From Anaerolineaceae bacterium (GTDB taxonomy: Bacteria; Chloroflexota; Anaerolineae; Aggregatilineales; Phototrophicaceae), in the NCBI GenBank assembly GCA_002699585.1, contig PABP01000021.1, forward strand, positions 62,001 to 126,000: DNA of 64,000 nucleotides, read 5' to 3'. Within the stretch, counting starts at the first letter, position 1. Each line of letters starts with the position of its first letter. A program made the position numbers and the translations under genes. Under the pieces are notes generated by a model that saw nothing but the letters and a program-made list of their open reading frames with translations, was not told where the DNA came from and searched no databases. Below are positions 17,925 to 27,569 of the stretch, piece by piece.

Positions 17925-18803
17925 ATGACCAAAAATCGAACCCAACGTGTGCGGCAAGCGCGCGAGAAACAGCGTCGCCGTAATCAACAGCGCAACATCG
18001 CTATTGGCGTTGTGCTGGTCGCGGTGATTGTATTGATGCTACTCATTATCTCCAATACGCCGACCGAAGCTCCAATACCGGAAGGCGTCGCTGAGCGCTA
18101 TGAGGGTATTCAAAAAGGTGTATCGGAAGAAGGCTATCCGATGCTCGGTGATCCAGATGCTCCAGTAAGTGTTGTTGAGTATTCCAGCTTCTCCTGCCCA
18201 ACATGTGCCGAAGTTCACGATAATGCATTCCCTGGTATTTTGGAGCGTGTGGAGGCTGGTCAAGCTTCTGTGACATATGTTCCGCTGCCAGTCGCAGGCC
18301 GCAATGTTGAGGGTGCCAACCGCGCGGCAATCTGTATGCAGGAACAAGGCCTGTTCTGGGAATACCACGATACGCTATTTAGTTGGGCACAGCAGTTTGG
18401 TAATTCACCATTTACGCAAAATCGTTTGACAGCGGGTGCCGAAGCCCTGGGTGCAGATACAGCTGCATTCAATAGCTGCGTAACCGATGGTGAGACACAG
18501 TTCTTGCTTGATTCAGCAAACAGTCAGGCGGCTAGCCAGGGTATCCAATCCACACCGACCCTTCTGGTCAATGGCACGCGCGTCGATGACATCAGCACAA
18601 ACGGTATTCTAGGCGCTATCGATACGGCTTATGCCCCATTCGCAGGTCAGGAACCGGAAGTTGAGCCGACCGCTGAAGAGGTCGAACCGACTGCTGAGGA
18701 AATGGAACCCACCCCTGAAGAGGCTGAACCGACTGCTGAGGATGCTGAACCAACTGCTGAAGAAACTGAACCCACCGCTGAAGCAACAGAGAGTTCTGAC
18801 TAA
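17925..18803 (+). CDS. Membrane-anchored DsbA-like thiol oxidoreductase with acidic repeat tail
   Basis: A 292-residue protein of the DsbA/BdbD family (thioredoxin_4). The ATG at 17925 has GGAG upstream and opens a basic N-terminus followed by one membrane helix (about 24-43), so the rest is outside the cell membrane. The thioredoxin-like domain (about 65-240) has the active site CPTC (C91, C94) in EYSSFSCPTCAEVH and the cis-Pro region QGIQSTPTLLVNG. It likely forms or exchanges disulphides in exported proteins. The last 50 residues are six-residue acidic repeats of the form EPTAEE, absent from typical family members. It ends at a strong terminator. Confidence 0.88.
   Translation: MTKNRTQRVRQAREKQRRRNQQRNIAIGVVLVAVIVLMLLIISNTPTEAPIPEGVAERYEGIQKGVSEEGYPMLGDPDAPVSVVEYSSFSCPTCAEVHDNAFPGILERVEAGQASVTYVPLPVAGRNVEGANRAAICMQEQGLFWEYHDTLFSWAQQFGNSPFTQNRLTAGAEALGADTAAFNSCVTDGETQFLLDSANSQAASQGIQSTPTLLVNGTRVDDISTNGILGAIDTAYAPFAGQEPEVEPTAEEVEPTAEEMEPTPEEAEPTAEDAEPTAEETEPTAEATESSD
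18658..18790. repeat. In-gene tandem repeats coding EPTAEE
   Basis: About seven imperfect 18-base units, consensus GAACCGACTGCTGAGGAA, at the 3' end of the DsbA-like gene. All stay in frame and give an acidic Pro/Thr tail. Confidence 0.75.
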
Positions 18804-18831
18804 AGCAATTAGGCGGGTTTATTAGGAAACC

Positions 18832-18860
18832 AAAAGGGCGCACATAGCGCCCTTTTTTGT
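18832..18860. terminator. Bidirectional terminator
   Basis: AAAAGGGCGC-ACATA-GCGCCCTTTT, a 10-bp stem with T-tract on the plus side. It separates the DsbA-like gene (plus) from the HIT gene (minus). Confidence 0.92.
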
Positions 18861-18885
18861 ATCGTAATTTGATTGTGCTGTTGTG

Positions 18886-19236
18886 TCAGTCGTGCTTGGC
18901 AAGCATGGGGCCCAGGTTGCGGCCACCCAGCAAGTGCATGTGGATGTGGAACACTTCCTGGCCGCCATCTTCGTTGCAGTTGACCATCAGCCGATAGCCA
19001 CTGGCCGCGATGCCATTTTCCTCAGCGATTTTGGCTGCTGCGGTAAAGAGCCGCCCCAGGGCCATTTCGTCCTCAGCCGTCACGTCATTGACGGTTGCGA
19101 TTTCTTTTTTGGGGACGATTAAGATATGTACTGGCGCTTGTGGGCTGATGTCCCTGAAAGCAATCACGAGATCATCCTCGTAAACAATGTCACTCGGAAT
19201 TTCCCGGTTGATAATTTTTGTAAAAATACTGGCCAT
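18886..19236 (-). CDS. HIT-family (histidine triad) nucleotide hydrolase
   Basis: A 116-residue HinT-like phosphoramidase or nucleotidyl hydrolase. The triad HIHMHLLGG has His at 97, 99 and 101; the N-terminal [20 protein letters not shown] is the standard HIT opening. HinT enzymes cleave adenosine phosphoramidates and lysyl-AMP. It is the last gene of a minus-strand run, 33 bases after fabG, and is followed by a terminator. Confidence 0.93.
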   Translation of the reverse strand: MASIFTKIINREIPSDIVYEDDLVIAFRDISPQAPVHILIVPKKEIATVNDVTAEDEMALGRLFTAAAKIAEENGIAASGYRLMVNCNEDGGQEVFHIHMHLLGGRNLGPMLAKHD

Positions 19237-19269
19237 TTTGGTTGTCTCCTCCTGTAATTGACCCGTGTG

Positions 19270-20016
19270 CTACATGACCATGCCACCGTCGACCACCAGC
19301 ACCTGGCCGGTGATGTAGGCTGCATCGTCGCTAGCGAGGAATGCCACTGCCTTGGCGACGTCTTCCGGTGCGCCCATACGCCCCAACGGAATATGGCTAA
19401 TAGCGGTTTCTTTGATGTCGTCTGACAGGTCAGAGGTCATATCTGTGCCGATAAAGCCCGGTGCCACTGCATTGACGGTCACGTTGCGTGGCGCAATTTC
19501 CTTTGCCAACGATTTGGTCAGGCCGAGCAGACCGGCTTTACTGGCGGCATAATTGGTCTGGCCGCCGTTGCCTGCGATACCCACTACGCTGCTGATATTG
19601 ATAATGCGGCCACTGCGCTTCTTCATCATGGTACGGCTGGCAGCCTTGCTGCAAAGCCACGCGCTACGCAAATTGGTATTGATGACTGTATCGAAATCGT
19701 CGGGTTTCAGCATCATGATGACGTTATCGCGCGTGACGCCTGCATTGTTCACCAGGATGTCGAGCTGGCCATATGCTTTAGTGACATCCTTAAACATGGT
19801 TGCTACCTGGTCCGCGTCACTCACATCACACTGAAACGTCATGCCATCGCCACCAGCGGCTTTAATTTCAGCGATAACTGCTTCTGCTGCGTCCGCACTC
19901 TGGTTGTAGTTCACGACGACTGTCGCCCCACGCTGTCCAAGTTCCAACGCGATAGCGCGCCCGATGCCGCGACTGCCGCCCGTAACGATTGCTATCTTGC
20001 CCTCAAGTTGACTCAT
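19270..20016 (-). CDS. fabG: 3-oxoacyl-[acyl-carrier-protein] reductase
   Basis: A 248-residue short-chain dehydrogenase that reduces 3-oxoacyl-ACP with NADPH in fatty-acid elongation. The ATG at 20016 has GAGGGG/GAAG upstream and gives the standard FabG start [20 protein letters not shown] longer in-frame ATG at 20295 would run into the upstream gene and is rejected. The nucleotide-binding TGGSRGIG is at 12-19, NNAG at 90-93, and the catalytic set is S143, Y156 and K160 (YAASK), with VDGGMVM at the end. Other SDR substrates are possible, but the match to FabG is close along the full length. Confidence 0.92.
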   Translation of the reverse strand: MSQLEGKIAIVTGGSRGIGRAIALELGQRGATVVVNYNQSADAAEAVIAEIKAAGGDGMTFQCDVSDADQVATMFKDVTKAYGQLDILVNNAGVTRDNVIMMLKPDDFDTVINTNLRSAWLCSKAASRTMMKKRSGRIINISSVVGIAGNGGQTNYAASKAGLLGLTKSLAKEIAPRNVTVNAVAPGFIGTDMTSDLSDDIKETAISHIPLGRMGAPEDVAKAVAFLASDDAAYITGQVLVVDGGMVM

Positions 20017-20117
20017 CTTCTTCCCCTCATATCGCACCACAGTGGCTGTCTCACCACAATGGGTGTGCTGATAATTCAAATAACCATTATTTACTATAAC
20101 ACGCGATCCGCCGCAGG

Positions 20118-21692
20118 CTACGATTGTGGCCCCAGCCATCCGATCAACGTCATGGAACCACGCAGGTCCACACTCAAGTTGACCTGACCAAAGCCATTGG
20201 GTGTCGCGCTGTAGACATCTACCCGGCCATCGACATTCGGATTCAGCCCGGTAAAAGCTAGGAATTGCCCATTTGGCGAATACAATGGGTCGCACATGGT
20301 AGGTGGTGGACTGCCGCTGGCCACGAAGTCAAAATTGGGATCGGCTACACGCACCCCATATGGACATTGCCCACGTACACCACCAATTGCGATGCGATCA
20401 CCTGTTGCAGCCCAATCCGCTAGCATGCCAAAACGCGGGAACTGGAAATCGTCTTGTCGTGACCGAATGAGCCCCCCGTCGGCGGTCATCATCACAACCT
20501 GAATATCGTTGCCCTCGACGCGCTGGAGCAGCACGGTACTACCATCCGGTGACCATCTATCATTCAGATAGAATGTGTCTTCGTCGCCGGGTAAGGCGAC
20601 TCGCTGCACATTGTCGACCTGTACATTGGCAATCCACAGGTTGCGCTGAGGATTGAGCAGATCGAGCTGGTCGCCGCTTGCCAGGACTACCTGCCGTCGG
20701 TTAATCCAACGAGGGGGTTCTGTGACAATGATGTCGGCGAGTTGTTCGGTGGTTTCCGTTTGTGAGTCGTAAACATAGACTGTGCCGCCTGTGGGGGCGG
20801 GCGTCGAGAGCGCATCGCAGCCACCCTCGGTGCCGGGTACCCAGGATGGGCACGTATCCCGGTCAGAGACGAAAGCCAGATAGCGTCCATCTGGTGACCA
20901 CGTCGGCCACCAATCGTATGAACCTGATTGTGTTAAGTTGGTACGCGAGCTGCCATCACGAGCATACAGATAGACATCTAGCGCGTAACCCGTTTGTAGC
21001 GCGATGGCCATTGTCTCACCATCAGGCGACCATGCTGGTTCGCTGACCAGCCCGCGCTGGACCATCGAGCGAATCGGTATGAGGCGGCCCGTAAAAGCAG
21101 TAGTTGAAGTTGTATCCAGAATGTAGAGGCCCGGCGCTGCACCTAAAGGCTGGAAGTAAGCGATGGTTCTGCCATCTGGTGCTGGATAGATCTGGTGGCC
21201 AGTACTGACGTCCAACTCCAACATTTCGACGCGGCTGTTTGGGGCACCTGGCGCGACAGCATACAGGATCATCGTCGTGTTTTCAGCTTCTGCCGTAGCG
21301 ATGTTGCTGATGCTTTGCTGATCATTGCTATTGGTAAAGAGGATCAGTGGCGAGTCAATGCCATCGGCGATGCTTTCTGGCAGTGTCGTTTCACCCCATT
21401 GATCCAACCGGAATTGGACTTCCGGCATAGGCGTAATTGTTGGCAGGGGTGTTTCACTCGGAATCGGCGTGATAGACGGTGTCAACGTTTCCGTCGGCGT
21501 TTCACTCGGTGTAAGCGTCGCCGTTGCCGTTGCCGTCACAGTTGGTGATGGCGTTGCCGAGGGTTCAACAGTTTCTGTTGGAGTAGGTGTCTCTGTCGGT
21601 GTGCTGGTTGCCGTAGGCGGCGGTGTCAAGGCATCGCATGCGGTCAGCACGACCATCAGCATAACTAACGCATAGCGCAGGGATCGTCTCAT
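20118..21692 (-). CDS. Lipoprotein with TolB-like beta-propeller
   Basis: A 524-residue lipoprotein: signal peptide with lipobox LTAC (Cys at 19), a Thr/Pro/Ser stalk (about 24-90, PTATSTPTETPTPTET), then a beta-propeller built from WD40-like/TolB repeats. Repeat signatures are SEPAWSPDGETMAIAL, WWPTWSPDGRYLAFVSDRD, NDRWSPDGSTVLLQR, and DPLYSPNGQFLAFTG. Propellers of this type hold proteins or peptides at the membrane surface; no enzyme site is seen. It sits between the AlbA_2 ATPase gene and fabG on the same strand (71 and 101 bases). Confidence 0.88.
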   Translation of the reverse strand: MRRSLRYALVMLMVVLTACDALTPPPTATSTPTETPTPTETVEPSATPSPTVTATATATLTPSETPTETLTPSITPIPSETPLPTITPMPEVQFRLDQWGETTLPESIADGIDSPLILFTNSNDQQSISNIATAEAENTTMILYAVAPGAPNSRVEMLELDVSTGHQIYPAPDGRTIAYFQPLGAAPGLYILDTTSTTAFTGRLIPIRSMVQRGLVSEPAWSPDGETMAIALQTGYALDVYLYARDGSSRTNLTQSGSYDWWPTWSPDGRYLAFVSDRDTCPSWVPGTEGGCDALSTPAPTGGTVYVYDSQTETTEQLADIIVTEPPRWINRRQVVLASGDQLDLLNPQRNLWIANVQVDNVQRVALPGDEDTFYLNDRWSPDGSTVLLQRVEGNDIQVVMMTADGGLIRSRQDDFQFPRFGMLADWAATGDRIAIGGVRGQCPYGVRVADPNFDFVASGSPPPTMCDPLYSPNGQFLAFTGLNPNVDGRVDVYSATPNGFGQVNLSVDLRGSMTLIGWLGPQS

Positions 21693-21763
21693 AGGGTCTA
21701 TTCTTGTTTCAGTTAATTTGGCGTATAGCGTACCATGTCAGTGAACACAACCCAACGCCTGAA

Positions 21764-23257
21764 CTAGGTGTTTGGGCTACGATCACGCGTTTCAGTGGGT
21801 GGGGACGTATCCTCATCCGGCGTACTTGCGCGCCGCAAGACATAGTAAGAGCCGCGTTTTTGCCCCATTTTAATCAGAATGTCCTTGTTGACGAGGTCGA
21901 CAAGATCGCGCCGGATCGTTTCTGAGTGAACGTCTGGGAAAAGCTGCTGCAAATCGCTATTGGTGATGCGCGTGTTGTTGGTCTTATGCAGATACTTCAA
22001 TGCGGACTCTTGCCGGGGGTTGATGGCCTGTCCGAGATAGGTCCCGTCGAAGATGATTTCGTCGGACTTAGGCGGCTCGGTGGTTTCAGGCTCAGGTTCT
22101 GTAACAGCTTGGGCGCGATTCTGCAATGTAACCGTGAATCCGCCACTGCGCTCTGTGAAGCTTGGCTCAGCCATATTCTGCTGGCGCATCAGTTCGATGA
22201 CACGGTCGACCCCATAACCCAGGCGCTCGATGAAATGCATATCGGCCAACACCTGCACGATGATCGGATTGCGTGAAAAACGCTCGTCCTTGAGGTTTTC
22301 GAGTGTCATGGGGCCAGGTAAACGGCCAGGGCTGTGGACTTCCATGCGGTTTCCATAGATAAACAGCCGGATTGTATCGCCAGTGATGCTGTAATCGCGA
22401 TGAGCGACTGCATTCACGACCAACTCGCGGGCGGCTTCCAGAGGATATTCATAAGTCTCTGTACGGGCCATCGTGTCCGCCAGTGTGACATCCTTGCGCA
22501 GATGGTCGATCATGAATGTCTCAGCCCGTTTGATCTGGTCGATCAAGGTGCCGCCAATATCTTGCCGATTGTGCTTATCTGTCATGGTATCCCCGGCAAA
22601 TCGGACAGCGGCAATTTCTGCACAACGGATGAATTGCTGGGGGTCTTTACCAAACAGCAGAATCCCCGCATTCGTTGGCCTCAGATCACTGCCAGCCTGG
22701 GCTAAGCATCCGCGTTGCAGCAGGATCGTCTTCTCGTCGTTGTCACCTGTGCCGCGCAGATTTTTGACGTAGTCCCGAGCTTTTTCCCAGTCTAAATCGT
22801 CCAGCTTTGCCGTTGGATGCACCTGCGTTTCGTAGCTCAGTTCGCCGCGTTCGAGCATCAGCCGACGCAGTTCTTGGGGCAATAGGGGCAAGTTTTTGGT
22901 ATCTTCGCGCTTAAGATAGCGACCTTCATAAGCGTACACGCTGGGCATGCCTGCGGGGATCAGCGCGACAATAACTGATTTTTCGTTAAGCGCCGTCGAT
23001 TGGGGAACAGGAATAATCAGTGGTGGGGTGATGTCCAGCGCCGCCTGGATCAGCCGATCGATGGCGTTGTTGGCATCGGCAATGTCTTCCAGTTCGCCAT
23101 CTTCAGCAACACCCAGCATGATCTGGCCACCAGCCGTATTGGCCATAGCGACCATGTTCTCAGCAATGGTCGCTTCTGGCGTTTTTTCAGGCAACCAATC
23201 AAAGCGTTCAGACCGGCCCTGTTTAAAGAGGCTCTCCAGTTCGTTCCCACCAAGCAT
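21764..23257 (-). CDS. AlbA_2/Schlafen-type ATP-binding protein with winged helix
   Basis: A 497-residue protein often annotated as putative transcriptional regulator or RecG-like helicase. An N-terminal AlbA_2 (Schlafen-like) domain spans about 1-125 (SERFDWLPEKTPEATIAENM, AMANTAGGQIMLGVAEDGEL). The middle carries the HATPase_c_4 region with the N-box AARELVVNAVAHRDYS (about 275-290) and GNRMEVHSPGRLPGPM. Residues about 415-480 form a DeoR-like winged helix (DLQQLFPDVHSETIRRDLVD). The family is linked to gene regulation and, in some members, to phage defence; which applies here cannot be told. It is 86 bases downstream of lon in the same direction. Confidence 0.87.
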   Translation of the reverse strand: MLGGNELESLFKQGRSERFDWLPEKTPEATIAENMVAMANTAGGQIMLGVAEDGELEDIADANNAIDRLIQAALDITPPLIIPVPQSTALNEKSVIVALIPAGMPSVYAYEGRYLKREDTKNLPLLPQELRRLMLERGELSYETQVHPTAKLDDLDWEKARDYVKNLRGTGDNDEKTILLQRGCLAQAGSDLRPTNAGILLFGKDPQQFIRCAEIAAVRFAGDTMTDKHNRQDIGGTLIDQIKRAETFMIDHLRKDVTLADTMARTETYEYPLEAARELVVNAVAHRDYSITGDTIRLFIYGNRMEVHSPGRLPGPMTLENLKDERFSRNPIIVQVLADMHFIERLGYGVDRVIELMRQQNMAEPSFTERSGGFTVTLQNRAQAVTEPEPETTEPPKSDEIIFDGTYLGQAINPRQESALKYLHKTNNTRITNSDLQQLFPDVHSETIRRDLVDLVNKDILIKMGQKRGSYYVLRRASTPDEDTSPPTETRDRSPNT

Positions 23258-23343
23258 GTTGCTAGCCCACCGATAGATGAAGGTTCTTTGCGATGTGTTC
23301 CTTGTGATACGTTCCTTAGTTGTTGGAAAACCTACCGACTTAC

Positions 23344-25788
23344 TTATTCATTATCCTGATCTTCGTCATTTTCACCACTGGAATCATTATCAAGGTCACG
23401 CTGACGTTGTTCTGGTGCGTCCAGCAGGACCAAGTCCAGCACTTCCTGCATATGCTCTACAAAGTGGATATTCAAGTCCTTGAGGGCTTGCTTAGGGATG
23501 TCTGGCAGATCTTTCTTGTTATCTGCTGGCAGAATGACATTCGGGATGCGGTTACGCCGCGCCGCCAGCACTTTTTCCTTGATGCCCCCCACCGGTAGCA
23601 CATGGCCGCGCAGGGTAATTTCACCCGTCATGCAGAAGTCATGGCGTACTTTACGCTCAGTGAAGGCAGAAATGATCGCTATCGCCAGCGTGATACCTGC
23701 GCTAGGCCCATCTTTGGGCACAGCACCTTCTGGCATATGAATATGAATATCGTAGTTATCGAAGTCATCATGCGAAACTTGCCATTCAGATGCCCGCGAG
23801 CGCATATAGCTTAATGCCGTTTGCGCTGATTCTTGCAGTACATCACCCAGTTGGCCCGTGAGCGTCAATGACCCCTTGCCGGGTAGCAAAGACACTTCGA
23901 TAAGCTGGAAATCACCGCCGTGATTGGTCCATACCAGGCCCGTTGATAGGCCGACAAGGTCTTCTTTGTTGATGCGTGCATCGAGTATAGGCGGTGGCCC
24001 CAGGTACTTTTCCACAAGCTGCGAAGTGATCCGCTTGGGGTACTTGCGTTTGGTCGCCACCAGCCGCGTGATCTTGCGACAGATATTGCCGATTTCGCGC
24101 TCCAGATTACGCACACCCGCTTCCAACGTGTAATTGTGGATAATGGTCATCAAAGCTTCGTTCTGGAACTGGATGCCTTGCTTGTTGATGCCGTTTGCCA
24201 CAAGCTGCTTCGGAATCAAGAAGCGTTTGGCGATTTCGAGTTTCTCTTCTTCGGTATAGGCTCGGAACTCGATGATTTCCATCCGGTCTTCGAGCGCTTC
24301 CGGCAGCGGATACAGATCATTGGCTGTGGTGATGAAGAAGACCTTTGACAGGTCATAGGGCACTTCAAGGTAATGATCTGTAAACTCGTTGTTCTGTTCA
24401 GGATCAAGTACTTCCAGCAGTGCCGATGCCGGGTCACCCCGATAGTCGGCACTTAACTTGTCGATTTCATCCAGCATAAATACTGGATTATTAGTCCCTG
24501 CACGCTTCATTGTCTGGATGATGCGCCCCGGCAAGGCTCCGATATAGGTGCGACGATGGCCGCGTATTTCTGCCTCATCGCGCACGCCGCCCAGGGAAAT
24601 CCGCACGAACTCGCGTCCCAGCGATTTGGCGATGCTGCGCCCTAGCGAAGTCTTGCCAACGCCGGGTGGTCCCACAAAGCACAGAATCGGCGTGTTCATC
24701 TTGTCTTTGGCCAGCTTGCGCACTGCGATATGCTCAATGATGCGGTCTTTCACCTTGTCGAGGCCAAAGTGTGCGTCTTCCAGCACTTTTTCCGCATGGT
24801 TGAGGTTCAGGTTGTCGCGTGTTTTAGCTTGCCAGGGTAGGTCTGCCAGCCATTCGACATAACTACGAATAACGCTCGCTTCTGGTGCGATAGATGGCAT
24901 CGTCGAAAGGCGCTTGAGTTCAGCGAAGGCCTTGTCTTGTGCTTCTTGGGACATATTGGCTTCGAGTACGCTGTGATGCAGTTGCTCGATGTCTGCCTGG
25001 GCATATTCCTCGTCGCCAAGCTCACTTTGAATAACGCGCATCTGTTCCCGCAAATAGGCTTCGCGTTGGATGCGTGCCATTTCGCCATGCACGGCGCTGT
25101 TGACGTCTTCTCGGACTTCCTGCACGCTGATCTGATTGGCCAGTAACTGGATCAAACGCTCGTAGCGCACGGCCAGGTTCTCCAATTCGAGCAGTTCCTG
25201 GCGTTCATCGACAGTGATATCCAACGTTGACCCAATCAAGTCACATAGCTCAGATGGATCGTCAATCTGTTCGATGAGGTCGCCCACTTCGTCGGAGATG
25301 AACATATTCAGTGTCGCCAGTTGATCGAAGGTCTCCAGCGTGGTATCGACCAGGTTCGATAGCTCTTCTTCTTCGACGGTGGTGACGTCGGCCACAATTT
25401 GCGCGCGGGCAATCAAATGCGGTTCCGTCTGGAGCAGTTCCAGTATCTGCACCCGTTGGCGTCCCTGAGCAAGTGTACTTGGGATTGTGCTGCGCAGTTG
25501 ACGCAGGGGCATCGGCTGGACGGCAATCTCAGTCCCAATTGCATGGAACTGATTGATTAAATCAGCGTCGCTATCGTGTCGCCTAGCGAGCACGCTGATG
25601 AGCGTAGTTTTGTTATCTAGCGCATATTGAATGGCAGCCTGTCCGCGTTCGCCTTGGGGCGTCAGCGGGACAAGGGTATTCGGAAAAACGACCTGTGACG
25701 ACAGCACAACGACAGGTAGCTCAATGAAGCCGTTATCATCAGGCTGTGCGTCGGGTATTTGGTCGTAATGTAAAATCGTTGAACTCAC
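23344..25788 (-). CDS. lon: ATP-dependent protease Lon
   Basis: Hexameric cytosolic AAA+ serine protease that degrades misfolded and regulatory proteins. A GTG start at 25788 is preferred because GAGGA lies about 8 bases upstream and gives an 814-residue protein of normal Lon length; the first ATG at 25869 has no ribosome site and adds 27 residues. The N-domain begins at FIELPVVVLSSQVVFPNTLVP. Walker A is GPPGVGKTSLG, Walker B VFMLDEIDKL, and the protease domain has the catalytic Ser in PKDGPSAGIT and Lys in GIKEKVLAA. The C-terminal tail is acidic (SSGENDEDQDNE). It heads a possible run of five minus-strand genes. Confidence 0.96.
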   Translation of the reverse strand: MSSTILHYDQIPDAQPDDNGFIELPVVVLSSQVVFPNTLVPLTPQGERGQAAIQYALDNKTTLISVLARRHDSDADLINQFHAIGTEIAVQPMPLRQLRSTIPSTLAQGRQRVQILELLQTEPHLIARAQIVADVTTVEEEELSNLVDTTLETFDQLATLNMFISDEVGDLIEQIDDPSELCDLIGSTLDITVDERQELLELENLAVRYERLIQLLANQISVQEVREDVNSAVHGEMARIQREAYLREQMRVIQSELGDEEYAQADIEQLHHSVLEANMSQEAQDKAFAELKRLSTMPSIAPEASVIRSYVEWLADLPWQAKTRDNLNLNHAEKVLEDAHFGLDKVKDRIIEHIAVRKLAKDKMNTPILCFVGPPGVGKTSLGRSIAKSLGREFVRISLGGVRDEAEIRGHRRTYIGALPGRIIQTMKRAGTNNPVFMLDEIDKLSADYRGDPASALLEVLDPEQNNEFTDHYLEVPYDLSKVFFITTANDLYPLPEALEDRMEIIEFRAYTEEEKLEIAKRFLIPKQLVANGINKQGIQFQNEALMTIIHNYTLEAGVRNLEREIGNICRKITRLVATKRKYPKRITSQLVEKYLGPPPILDARINKEDLVGLSTGLVWTNHGGDFQLIEVSLLPGKGSLTLTGQLGDVLQESAQTALSYMRSRASEWQVSHDDFDNYDIHIHMPEGAVPKDGPSAGITLAIAIISAFTERKVRHDFCMTGEITLRGHVLPVGGIKEKVLAARRNRIPNVILPADNKKDLPDIPKQALKDLNIHFVEHMQEVLDLVLLDAPEQRQRDLDNDSSGENDEDQDNE

Positions 25789-26059
25789 CAATGGGTCCTC
25801 AAATGTCGGTTGGGAATTAGGAATGATGTTGTGTGGTGTTGGTGTAATCAAGCAGTTTACATGAGCCATGCTTGTGATGTAAACCGTTAGCCGTGTTCCT
25901 CATATGCAATTCTTGCGTAGGGCAAACGTGCGTGATGATTGTCAACTTGGTCTTGTCGGCTATAAGGCACTTCTGTATAGTCGTCGCGCAGGAACTTATT
26001 GCAGTACCCCTGTTAAAGTAATGGTTCGATCACATGGGTCATTCACGATTGGAAGTGTG

Positions 26060-27460
26060 ATGCGCATACCAGTAATCTGGACAATAATTGCAGCGGTCGT
26101 CGGTGTCATTCTTGTTGGTGTCATCGGCATGCTGCTGATACAGCCTGACCAACCCCTTGTCATATCCGCTGGCTTTGACCGTGATGCGATTACGCCGAAT
26201 GCCGATGGCGAAAACGATGTGGCCAATTTCAGTTATGACCTGACGCGCAATGCGCTTGTCAGCATTCTACTGACGGATACGGACGGCAATACCTATGTAT
26301 TTAGGGACGCCCAGCAGCGTATTCCGCAGGCCTATACAGTGCAGTTCAGCGGCGTTGTCGATGGTTTTGTGCTGCCAGACGAAGAATTAGGTGGCACAGT
26401 CGAGCGGCGTTTGCTGCCCGATGGCGACTACACCTGGGAACTGGTTGCTGAAGCTGCCGATGGTGAGGTCGCTAACCATGAGGGCACGTTGACGGTCCAG
26501 GATGCCGATGTGCCCTTGCCCGATATTCTAACCTTTACGGTCAGCAATCCTGTTTTTACGCCCAATCAGGATGGCCGTACAGATCGCGTTGAAATCAATG
26601 TTTTCGTGGCCAAGCAGGATGTCGATGTCAATGTGGTCCTCATCGGCGAAGAAGGCCAGGAAATCCCTATTTCTGCGCGTAAAGAGGGCAATACCAATGG
26701 TGACGAACGCCGCTTTATCTTTGACTATGAAGCGGGTATCGACCTCAATGCAGAGCCGCCACCCGATGGCACCTATACGATCCGTGCAACCGCCACTGAT
26801 GATGAGGGCCAGCGCGTGACAGCGACCAGCGAATTGACCATTCAAGATGGCGGTAAGCCCTTCGCGGAAATTGTGCCGCAAGCAGTCGGTGTCGATGTCG
26901 TCTTTGTGACACAGCCATATGACGAGCGTTTTTTCAGTGATGCCTCACAGATTGGCGACCTCGTCGATATGCCGGATGACCCTGCGGCTTTCGCAGCTAC
27001 CGACATCACCATGAATGTGGGTGATATGCTGGTCTTTATGCTGACTGTCGAAAACTATTCCGATGTAGCCATTCGTACGACATGGCCGCCGCCTGGTGCC
27101 GTCTACCAGCAAGAACAGCGTGCGCCCGCCTTAGGGCAGAATGACTCGCCAGGAGCGTGGCGTGTCGCTATTGAGTGTGAATCGTCCAAGTCGAGTTATC
27201 CCTATCGTTGGGCGATTGGTACGGATGATGTGTTGGTAACAGAAATCGGCGCCAATGGCGAGGAATTCCGCTATTTGCCGCCAAACACAAGCTCGGTTGT
27301 TTGGGGTGCCATTCGCTTCACGGATATTGATCCAACGCGCAACCCACAGGCATGTTATGCTGGCTTGATTCATGAAGATGTGGCGCTCTCCGAACGCAAT
27401 AGCGGTGTTGGGAGGCGTAGCATCGAATTGGTCGATCCTGAAGCGGGTTCGCAAGAATAA
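26060..27460 (+). CDS. Membrane-anchored protein with FlgD-like Ig domains
   Basis: A 466-residue exported protein. The ATG at 26060 follows GGAAGTG and starts a basic tip plus one hydrophobic helix (MRIPVIWTIIAAVVGVILVG), a signal anchor; the longer frame from 25904 lacks this logic. Two beta domains begin with the same motif, ITPNADGENDVANFSY (about 42) and FTPNQDGRTDRVEINVF (about 160), the acidic-loop opening of FlgD/CHU_C-type Ig-like domains. Each ends with DGTYTIRA or DGDYTWEL. The C-terminal third (about 275-466) is a different domain with WPPPGAVYQQEQR, possibly cupredoxin- or transglutaminase-like in look, but not identified. It is divergent from lon. Confidence 0.8.
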   Translation: MRIPVIWTIIAAVVGVILVGVIGMLLIQPDQPLVISAGFDRDAITPNADGENDVANFSYDLTRNALVSILLTDTDGNTYVFRDAQQRIPQAYTVQFSGVVDGFVLPDEELGGTVERRLLPDGDYTWELVAEAADGEVANHEGTLTVQDADVPLPDILTFTVSNPVFTPNQDGRTDRVEINVFVAKQDVDVNVVLIGEEGQEIPISARKEGNTNGDERRFIFDYEAGIDLNAEPPPDGTYTIRATATDDEGQRVTATSELTIQDGGKPFAEIVPQAVGVDVVFVTQPYDERFFSDASQIGDLVDMPDDPAAFAATDITMNVGDMLVFMLTVENYSDVAIRTTWPPPGAVYQQEQRAPALGQNDSPGAWRVAIECESSKSSYPYRWAIGTDDVLVTEIGANGEEFRYLPPNTSSVVWGAIRFTDIDPTRNPQACYAGLIHEDVALSERNSGVGRRSIELVDPEAGSQE

Positions 27461-27569
27461 GGGTAATCTTCAGCATAAGGGGCTTCGTCGTGTGCTATGC
27501 TACGGTTGCATGTATGCATTGCATGGTTTTACGCCAGCCATCTGGCACTGACGCACGAGGGGAAACGCC

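Noticed and set aside
19270-20295. 341-residue version of FabG
   Set aside because: The extra 93 N-terminal residues overlap the beta-propeller lipoprotein gene and do not belong to the family; the ATG at 20016 has a good ribosome site.
27506-27524. Cluster of TGCAT half-sites before the solute-binding lipoprotein gene
   Set aside because: Three overlapping short sites in 19 bases could be an operator, but they are short and no regulator is adjacent; support is too weak.
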